A stretch of 6,096 nt of DNA from positions 1 through 6,096 of the forward strand of contig CAYYJO010000088.1 of assembly GCA_964472265.1 (NCBI GenBank), given 5' to 3'. Shown here one piece after another: positions 1 through 4,891 of the stretch (position 1 is its first letter; the number at the start of each line of letters is the position of its first letter). The notes under the pieces were generated by a model. It was not told the origin of the DNA and ran no database searches. It saw only the letters and a program-made list of their open reading frames with translations. The stretch comes from JAGNLA01 sp964472265 (GTDB lineage: Bacteria > Caldisericota > Caldisericia > JAAYUI01). The translations under genes and the position numbers were made by a program.

Positions 1-1
1 C

Positions 2-2575
2 ATCTGCTACAAGGTTTTGTGCATGGACGCAAAGACCGGCGCCATCGTCTGGGAATACGACGATCCCGACAGGGACGAATCGTTCAACTGCTCAATGCTT
101 CTTTATAAGGACAGGCTTTACACTGTTTCTGCAGAAAAAATCTACTGCCTTGATATGAAAACCGGCAAAAAACTGTGGATGCAGTCTGTCTGGAGCAACA
201 CCTGGAGCGCACCGATGATTGCCAATGGGAAGCTGTCTGTTGCCGGACTGAAGTATATCCGTTGCTTTGATCCGATGACAGGCGATGAACTGATCAAAAA
301 CAGCTTTGTATTTGACGGTAAAAACATTGAAGTTGCGAGCCCTTCATTTAAGGACAACAAAGTTTATTTCGGCTGCATGGATAGCGATTTTATGTGCTTT
401 GAAGCTGATACTGGCAAGGAAGTCTGGAGAAACAGGGATGAGCGAGCAATCACCTGCCCGGCTTTGACGGATGACAAGATTTTTTATGGCGACCTTCAAA
501 GAAATGTCTCATGCCTGGATCGTGCAACCGGCAAGAAGTTGTGGTCGTTTGAAGCAGATGATTACGTTTACGGTGCGCCGGTTTTTTGCGGCGACAAACT
601 CTATTTCGGGTCGGCAAGTGGTTCGTTCTACTGTATTGAGACCAAATACGGCAAGCAACTCTGGAAATACAATGTGAAAGAATCGAAGTGGCAGAATCCT
701 TTTGCTCAGGCGTTTGCGTGCTCTCCGTCGGTTGCCGGCGGAAGAGTCTATGTCGGTGGAGTCGACGGCAACGTCTACTGCTTCGGTGACCTAAGAAAAG
801 GCATGGTTCTCGATCATGTGAAAGTCACCGCTCCTTCAAACCAGGTAATGGTCAACAGCGATCTTCAGCTGAAAGCAATAGCATACGCCAAAGACAACTC
901 CCAGATGAATGTAGAGTTTGAATGGACTGCTGAACCGGACACGCTAGGAATCATAGACCCCGACGGATTGTACATGGCAGGCAAGAAACCCGGCACAGTC
1001 TACATCAAAGCCTGCGCAGGCGGCAAATGTGACGGCGTGAAGATAGACATAAAGGAGCCCAAAGATTTGGTTGCTTCTGTTGCTCTCCAACCAAAGTCGG
1101 CAAACGTGATTGTTGGTGAAAAGAAAACATTTGTGGCAACTGCTTTTGATGGAGCCGGCAACCCGGTTGACGGCATAGAGTTCACATGGAAGGTTGAGCC
1201 GTCAACGCTTGGAACCATCGACAATGGCGAGTTCACGGCGACCAAATCGGGCAAGGGAAGGGTGACGGCAACCATCGGAGCAAGAACGGCCACAGCGACA
1301 ATTGTTGTGGTCAAGCCAGCCAAAGTCATTATCAATCCAGAATCTTCGTCAGTAGTTATGGGTCAAACCCAGCAGTTTACAGCCAAAGTTTATGATGACA
1401 CCGACGAAATTATTGAAGACACCGAGATTGTTTGGAAAGTCGATCCCGAAAATCTTGGAACCATAAGCACTGACGGCCTATTCATCGCAAAAACCGAAGG
1501 CACAGGCTCTGTTATCGCACAATTTGGCAGTCTTTCGATGGCAGCATTGGTAACGGTTACTCCTGCGCCAAAAGCCGACATCGTGTTTGAACCAAAAAGT
1601 CTTGATTTTGGCGAGCTTCAACCGGATCAGACGAAATCTCTGAAAATCAAAGTCAGGAATGCCGGTGACGCAACAGATTCAGTTTCAATCTCTACAGACG
1701 CCGACTGGCTGAGTGCAAATCCTGAAACAACTGAACTTGCCGGTGGTTCTGAGGCTGAAATATCGATCATGGCTGCACCGGTTGGCAAAACCAGAGGCCA
1801 AACCTACAACGGCAACGTCACGATCAAAACATCTGCCGATGAATACAAGATTTCTGCAACTGTCAAAATTGCCATGCCGTCGGCTTGCCTCACAGCTACA
1901 ACAAACACTTTCGGTGGCAAGATTCCTGCCAATGTCACCGAAACAAAGCAAGTCACAATAGGCAATCTTGCTTCGGAAAGCTACACTGTCACAGTAACAT
2001 CGACAAATCCAAAGGTTGTTCCGGTTGTTCCGTCGCTTCTCCTGCAAAAATCGGCAACCTTTGAGTTTACAATCAACACCGGTGGTCTAAAAGCTGGCGA
2101 GTTGATCGAAGGAACACTGGATTTCACAGTGTCTGACGATTGCCGACCACTGCTTGTGCCGTTCAGTCTGGAGGTTGTTGACGCCAGCGTGAAAATCTGG
2201 CTCCAGATCAACAACAAGACAGCAAAAATCAACGACAACCCAACCACGCTCTCGGTTCCGCCTCAAATCATCAAAGGATCGACCATGGTTCCTCTCAGGT
2301 TCATCGGCGAGGCCTTCGGTTGCCAAGTTGATTGGAACGCTGCTGACAGATCGATCCTGCTGACTCGTGGAGATTTCAGGATGGCTTTGAAGGCTGACGA
2401 CAAAACGGCAGATGTCAACGGAAAAACCATGACCATGTCTGTTCCGCCGACCATCATTAAAGGCAGTGTTGTTGTCCCGATGAGGTTTATCGCCGAGTCG
2501 TTCGGCGCAAAGGTAGATTACAACGCTGAAACCAAGGAAATCCTGATCAACTGGACGCCGTCTTTGACTCCCTAG
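2..2575 (+). CDS. Large modular, probably secreted protein: PQQ-like beta-propeller, Ig-like domains, stalk domain (5' truncated)
   Basis: The reading frame is open to the left edge, so the true start and any signal peptide lie outside; the TTG at 17 and ATG at 23 fall inside a propeller repeat and are not real starts. Residues are counted from position 2. About 1-260 hold seven PQQ/WD-like blades of roughly 40 residues, each with a motif like YCLDMKTGKKLW. About 270-350, 358-437 and 440-520 are three Big-type Ig-like domains sharing a W..EP..LG.I core. About 526-623 and 629-725 look like two ASH/BACON-like beta-sandwiches (one carries LDFGELQPDQT). About 732-853 hold two copper-amine-oxidase-N ('stalk') units with the signatures VPLRFIGEAFG and VPMRFIAESFG. 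Proteins of this make-up are generally extracellular or cell-surface; the stalk domain is not evidence of amine oxidase activity. Ligand and role are unknown. The 3' end overlaps the convergent HEAT-repeat gene by 29 bp. Domain calls for the propeller and stalk are firm; those for the middle sandwiches are moderate. Confidence 0.88.
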   Translation: MCYKVLCMDAKTGAIVWEYDDPDRDESFNCSMLLYKDRLYTVSAEKIYCLDMKTGKKLWMQSVWSNTWSAPMIANGKLSVAGLKYIRCFDPMTGDELIKNSFVFDGKNIEVASPSFKDNKVYFGCMDSDFMCFEADTGKEVWRNRDERAITCPALTDDKIFYGDLQRNVSCLDRATGKKLWSFEADDYVYGAPVFCGDKLYFGSASGSFYCIETKYGKQLWKYNVKESKWQNPFAQAFACSPSVAGGRVYVGGVDGNVYCFGDLRKGMVLDHVKVTAPSNQVMVNSDLQLKAIAYAKDNSQMNVEFEWTAEPDTLGIIDPDGLYMAGKKPGTVYIKACAGGKCDGVKIDIKEPKDLVASVALQPKSANVIVGEKKTFVATAFDGAGNPVDGIEFTWKVEPSTLGTIDNGEFTATKSGKGRVTATIGARTATATIVVVKPAKVIINPESSSVVMGQTQQFTAKVYDDTDEIIEDTEIVWKVDPENLGTISTDGLFIAKTEGTGSVIAQFGSLSMAALVTVTPAPKADIVFEPKSLDFGELQPDQTKSLKIKVRNAGDATDSVSISTDADWLSANPETTELAGGSEAEISIMAAPVGKTRGQTYNGNVTIKTSADEYKISATVKIAMPSACLTATTNTFGGKIPANVTETKQVTIGNLASESYTVTVTSTNPKVVPVVPSLLLQKSATFEFTINTGGLKAGELIEGTLDFTVSDDCRPLLVPFSLEVVDASVKIWLQINNKTAKINDNPTTLSVPPQIIKGSTMVPLRFIGEAFGCQVDWNAADRSILLTRGDFRMALKADDKTADVNGKTMTMSVPPTIIKGSVVVPMRFIAESFGAKVDYNAETKEILINWTPSLTP

Positions 2576-3080
2576 CGATAATCTTGAACGCTTTTTTATA
2601 AAAAAGACTTTTAACGCCATCGTTTGTCTCGTTTTCGAGGATGACGTTTATTTTTGGCATTAATTCCTCACGCGACGAAGGGACGTTGACCAAAATTTCG
2701 GAGAGGGCGAAAGCTGCGCTCCAGCGCACAACCGTGCCGTCAGACCCGGTGTTTTCAATCAGCGCAGGGATGGCAGCCATGACCTTGTCGGGGAAAACTT
2801 TTGAGACATGGCCGACGATTTCTGCAGACTCCCACTTGATCCTCGATGCTTTGTGGCCGAGTTGGGCGATGACGAAATCGAGATGGTCGCCGATGAAGCC
2901 AGGATTTTCCGACACAATCAGCGTTATCGCCGAAAGAAGCGTGCCCTTGACAGGGTCTTTAGCCGTCTTCCAAAGCTCAAGCAGCTCATCCATCGCCTTC
3001 GGGTCAGACTTCAGGCACTCCGACAGTCTTGCGGTTTTCTCTTTCGGCTTCAGCGTTTCTTTCAGGATTTCTTCAAGCAT
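2547..3080 (-). CDS. HEAT-repeat-like alpha-helical protein
   Basis: This 177-residue, all-helical soluble protein has no signal peptide or membrane segment. Helix pairs typical of HEAT repeats are visible, the clearest at about residues 85-140, where RIKWESAEIVGHVSKVFPD is followed by a pair containing VRWSAAFALSEIL. HEAT repeats are protein or nucleic-acid binding scaffolds; no catalytic motif is seen and no partner can be named. The ATG at 3080 is preferred over an in-frame TTG at 3107 because homology to the stub at 4770-4805 begins exactly at this ATG; neither start has a convincing Shine-Dalgarno. It is the last gene of the TPR-DUF1697-HEAT operon, 41 bp after the DUF1697 stop. Its last eight codons and stop overlap, in antiparallel, the end of the large secreted-protein gene. 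An alternative is a distant DNA-alkylation-repair-like (ALK/HEAT) fold, which I cannot support by motif. Confidence 0.8.
   Translation of the reverse strand: MLEEILKETLKPKEKTARLSECLKSDPKAMDELLELWKTAKDPVKGTLLSAITLIVSENPGFIGDHLDFVIAQLGHKASRIKWESAEIVGHVSKVFPDKVMAAIPALIENTGSDGTVVRWSAAFALSEILVNVPSSREELMPKINVILENETNDGVKSLFYKKAFKIIARESKTASS
2591..2606. repeat. 16-bp perfect AT-rich palindrome in the convergent 3' region
   Basis: CTTTTTTATAAAAAAG reads the same on both strands. It lies inside the last codons of the HEAT gene and 15 bp beyond the stop of the large plus-strand gene. A 4-bp stem (AGCG at 2574-2577 with CGCT at 2589-2592) followed by six T's lies just before it in the plus direction. 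This could help end transcription of the large gene, but the stem is too weak to call a terminator. The palindrome may simply reflect Lys/Phe codons. Confidence 0.3.
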
Positions 3081-3121
3081 GGCCTGATGATACGATAAAG
3101 AAAGCAAAGGTCAATCCCAGC

Positions 3122-3652
3122 TTATTTGCCGACTCCTGCAAGAAATCTGCCGGTGTTGACGTTTCTGACCGTCATAAGCTGGTAGTATTTGTGGGAAATC
3201 AGCTTGTTCAGCTGGCTTTTGTTGTAATTATCGCGGGAAACGTTCCAAAACAGCGCGCCTTTTGTATAACGGATGTCGAGAAACTGACGCTTTATCGGCA
3301 ATTCATCGATAATGCTTTCAGAATCAATCTCATCAAAAAGGTAGGCGATGTCGGTCTTGTGGGTGTCGTCGTTTTGCCAGTCGCTGGGCACGGCGCCGAT
3401 GATTGCTTTCATCTCCGGCTGAGACTTCACAAGCGTTGTGACAACAAAGCCAAACTCGCGCTCAAAATCTGCCTCGATCATTCCCCTAAGGGACGGCTGG
3501 CTCAGGTCGGTTTCAAAAATCACGTTGCCGGAATTGAGATAGGTGGAAACGTTGGTAAACCCAAGGCCTGCAAACATCTGTCTGGTTTTGGCCATCTCGA
3601 TGCGCCTGGATGTCCCGACGTTGACTCCTCTTAGCAAAGCAACAAAAATCAT
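3122..3652 (-). CDS. DUF1697 family protein
   Basis: This 176-residue protein is full length for the family (about 180). It shows the DUF1697 hallmarks: the N-terminal ALLRGVNVG at residues 5-13, YLNSGNVIFE at 38-47, and TVRNVNT at 161-167 near the C-terminus. The family is widespread in bacteria with no established biochemical function. The protein looks cytoplasmic, without signal peptide or membrane segment. The ATG at 3652 overlaps the TGA of the TPR gene by one base (TGATG), which suggests translational coupling; the only possible Shine-Dalgarno is a weak GGA upstream. Its first 17 codons have a near-copy at 4704-4755, with 32 of 33 bases identical over 3601-3633 versus 4704-4736. Family assignment is confident; function is unknown. 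Confidence 0.9.
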   Translation of the reverse strand: MIFVALLRGVNVGTSRRIEMAKTRQMFAGLGFTNVSTYLNSGNVIFETDLSQPSLRGMIEADFEREFGFVVTTLVKSQPEMKAIIGAVPSDWQNDDTHKTDIAYLFDEIDSESIIDELPIKRQFLDIRYTKGALFWNVSRDNYNKSQLNKLISHKYYQLMTVRNVNTGRFLAGVGK

Positions 3653-4005
3653 CAGTCAATGTTTCCAAACATTTCGGCAATCAGATCGCGTAGTGCTGGA
3701 TTGAGATTTCTTGCGATTTTCAAATCCTCCACTGCGCCTTTGGTGTCCTTGAGATCATATTTGGCGCTTCCACGCTCATAGTAAGCTTCCGCATAATCGG
3801 GATTCAAGCTGATTGCTTTTGTAAAATCAGCCAAGGCAAGCTCCGAGTATTCAAGCGAGCTGTAAACAAGCCCTCTGTAGTAATAAGCCTCCGCAGATTC
3901 CGAATTCAATTCGATTGCTGAATTCAAATTATCAAGCGAGTTGATGAAATCTCCGGTTTCATATTCTTTAATGCCTTTTAGAAGCTTATTTTCAATATCT
4001 TCCAT
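3652..4005 (-). CDS. Small tetratricopeptide-repeat (TPR) protein
   Basis: This 117-residue protein is almost entirely TPR: three 34-residue units at about 4-37, 38-71 and 72-105, with the typical pattern A.AYY.RG..Y and a conserved LNP-type ending (ISLNPDY, RNLNPAL). TPRs form a superhelical groove for protein or peptide binding, so the likely role is an adaptor or scaffold; no enzyme domain is fused. There is no signal peptide, so a cytoplasmic location is inferred. The ATG at 4005 has a good Shine-Dalgarno (GAGGCGG) four bases upstream and a sigma70-like promoter just before that. It is the first gene of a three-gene operon, and its stop shares a base with the DUF1697 start. The partner protein is unknown. 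Confidence 0.88.
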   Translation of the reverse strand: MEDIENKLLKGIKEYETGDFINSLDNLNSAIELNSESAEAYYYRGLVYSSLEYSELALADFTKAISLNPDYAEAYYERGSAKYDLKDTKGAVEDLKIARNLNPALRDLIAEMFGNID

Positions 4006-4009
4006 TTTT

Positions 4010-4016
4010 CCGCCTC
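4010..4016 (-). promoter_or_regulatory. Shine-Dalgarno of the TPR gene
   Basis: GAGGCGG on the minus strand lies four A's before the ATG at 4005. It is the clearest ribosome binding site in the operon and fixes the TPR start. Confidence 0.7.
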
Positions 4017-4023
4017 ATTGTTT

Positions 4024-4052
4024 ATTTTAAGCAGATACATAATCCATGGCAA
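4024..4052 (-). promoter_or_regulatory. Sigma70-type promoter for the TPR-DUF1697-HEAT operon
   Basis: On the minus strand a TTGCCA (-35, 4052-4047) and a TAAAAT (-10, 4029-4024) are separated by exactly 17 bp. The predicted transcript would start near 4017, giving a short leader that begins just before the Shine-Dalgarno. The site lies in the divergent gap between the TPR and SRAP genes. I found no equally good plus-strand promoter for SRAP in this gap. Confidence 0.55.
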
Positions 4053-4089
4053 GTATTGATTATTCAAGCCATAAAGCCACAATATGGGC

Positions 4090-4689
4090 ATGTGCTTCAA
4101 TTACCAGCTGTGGCTTGAGAGGACATCGATGGATGACCACTACAATGTCATCCTGTCAGACATTTTTGAACCGCGCCAAAGCTTGTTCCCAAAACAGCAA
4201 AACCCGATAATCACGAAACAGGGGACAAAGATGATGGCCCAAATGGCAAGATGGGGTCTGATACCTTCCTGGGCGAAGGAAAAGTCGGCAGGTGACAGGA
4301 TGTTCAATGCCAGGAGCGAGACTGTCGACGTCAAGCCTTCGTTCAAGTCGTCATTCCAGTCAAAGCGTTGTCTTGTGCCAGCGACCGGGTTCTATGAATA
4401 TGAGAAGCTGGACAGCGGTAAACGCAGGCCATGCCTGTTCAAGTTGAAAACCGGTGACCTGTTTTCGTTTGCCGGATTATGGAGTGAGTGGTGTGATCCT
4501 GCAGTCGATGAAATCGTGGTTTCATATACGATAATAACCACAATGCCAAATCCGCTTGTTGCAAAGGTGCATGACCGCATGCCTGTGATATTGCCGAAAT
4601 CAGCAGAGCAGGAATGGCTTGAGAGGCCTGACAAGGGTTTGCTCAAACCGATTGATGAAAGCCTGATGGAGATGGTTTGCAAGGTTTAA
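4090..4689 (+). CDS. SOS response-associated peptidase / abasic-site DNA-protein crosslinker (SRAP, YedK/HMCES family)
   Basis: SRAP proteins attack an abasic site in single-stranded DNA with the amino-terminal Cys2, exposed after Met removal, forming a stable crosslink that shields the lesion. From the start at 4090 the protein is 199 residues, slightly short of E. coli YedK (about 220). The active-site residues expected from YedK are present: Cys2, Asn73 in NARSET, Glu103 in ATGFYEYE and His161 in HDRMPVIL, with family motifs WGLIPSWAK (55-63), FAGLW (127-131) and TTMPNP. The start at 4090 is chosen over the ATG at 4084, which would bury the Cys at position 4 and abolish the chemistry. The N-terminus is MCFNY rather than the common MCGRF/Y. 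No clear Shine-Dalgarno is seen. It is divergent from the TPR operon and convergent with the stubs and the AT-rich nuclease gene. Confidence 0.93.
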   Translation: MCFNYQLWLERTSMDDHYNVILSDIFEPRQSLFPKQQNPIITKQGTKMMAQMARWGLIPSWAKEKSAGDRMFNARSETVDVKPSFKSSFQSKRCLVPATGFYEYEKLDSGKRRPCLFKLKTGDLFSFAGLWSEWCDPAVDEIVVSYTIITTMPNPLVAKVHDRMPVILPKSAEQEWLERPDKGLLKPIDESLMEMVCKV

Positions 4690-4703
4690 ACATTTATTGT
4701 TGT

Positions 4704-4755
4704 TGCGCCTGGATGTTCCGACGTTGACTCCTCTTAATAGGGCGATGTATGTCAT
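4704..4755 (-). pseudogene. 5' stub of a second DUF1697 gene
   Basis: From the ATG at 4755 the minus strand encodes MTYIALLRGVNVGTSRR, the DUF1697 N-terminus, matching MIFVALLRGVNVGTSRR of the intact gene. Over 4704-4736 the DNA is identical to 3601-3633 at 32 of 33 positions. Between the start codon and that block only 9 of 19 bases agree, although the protein is partly kept. After the second Arg codon the similarity stops abruptly, and the frame runs on as an unrelated tail through the antisense of the SRAP gene to a stop at 4600. No Shine-Dalgarno is visible. It is most simply a truncated paralogue; see the finding on antisense potential for another reading. Confidence 0.75.
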
Positions 4756-4769
4756 GATTAGTTATTTTT

Positions 4770-4805
4770 TTACTTCAGCGTTTCTTTCAGGATTTCGGTA
4801 AGCAT
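4770..4805 (-). pseudogene. 5' stub of a second HEAT-repeat gene
   Basis: From the ATG at 4805 the minus strand encodes MLTEILKETLK and then TAA, matching MLEEILKETLK at the start of the intact HEAT gene. Over 4773-4805 the DNA matches 3048-3080 at 30 of 33 positions, with 24 consecutive identical bases; all three differences fall in the third codon (GAA versus ACC). Similarity starts exactly at the ATG and ends at the new stop. The stub ends 14 bp before the DUF1697 stub, the reverse of the gene order in the intact operon. It abuts the composition break into the AT-rich region. Confidence 0.72.
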
Positions 4806-4811
4806 GAGAAA

Positions 4812-4839
4812 ATATTAACATAACTGAAATTTTTGTCAA
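4812..4839 (-). promoter_or_regulatory. Promoter-like sequence facing the two stubs
   Basis: On the minus strand a consensus TTGACA (4839-4834) is followed after 16 bp by TAATAT (4817-4812). The predicted start would fall at or next to the ATG of the HEAT stub, giving a leaderless transcript. Such matches are expected by chance in very AT-rich DNA, so this is only a candidate. Confidence 0.3.
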
Positions 4840-4891
4840 AATAATGAAAAAGAAACTACATTGACAACAGTTACAAAATACTCATATGTAA

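Noticed and set aside
1000..2457. Several minus-strand open frames inside the large secreted-protein gene
   Set aside because: They are antisense to clear domain repeats, have low-complexity translations and show no start signals or family motifs.
2641..3634. Plus-strand open frames opposite the HEAT and DUF1697 genes
   Set aside because: They are antisense shadows; the minus-strand frames show recognisable family motifs and operon spacing, and the plus frames show none.
4084..4086. ATG at 4084 as the SRAP start
   Set aside because: It would put two residues before the catalytic Met-Cys; SRAP chemistry needs Cys directly after the initiator Met, which the ATG at 4090 gives.
4833..4867. Inverted repeat TTGTCAA/TTGACAA with a 21-base loop downstream of the nuclease gene, as a terminator
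   Set aside because: The arms are only 7 bp and AT-rich, the loop is long and no clean T-tract follows on the minus strand.
4861..4890. Plus-strand TTGACA with TATGTA 18 bp downstream as a promoter
   Set aside because: It would fire antisense into the nuclease gene, and such matches are common by chance in DNA this AT-rich.
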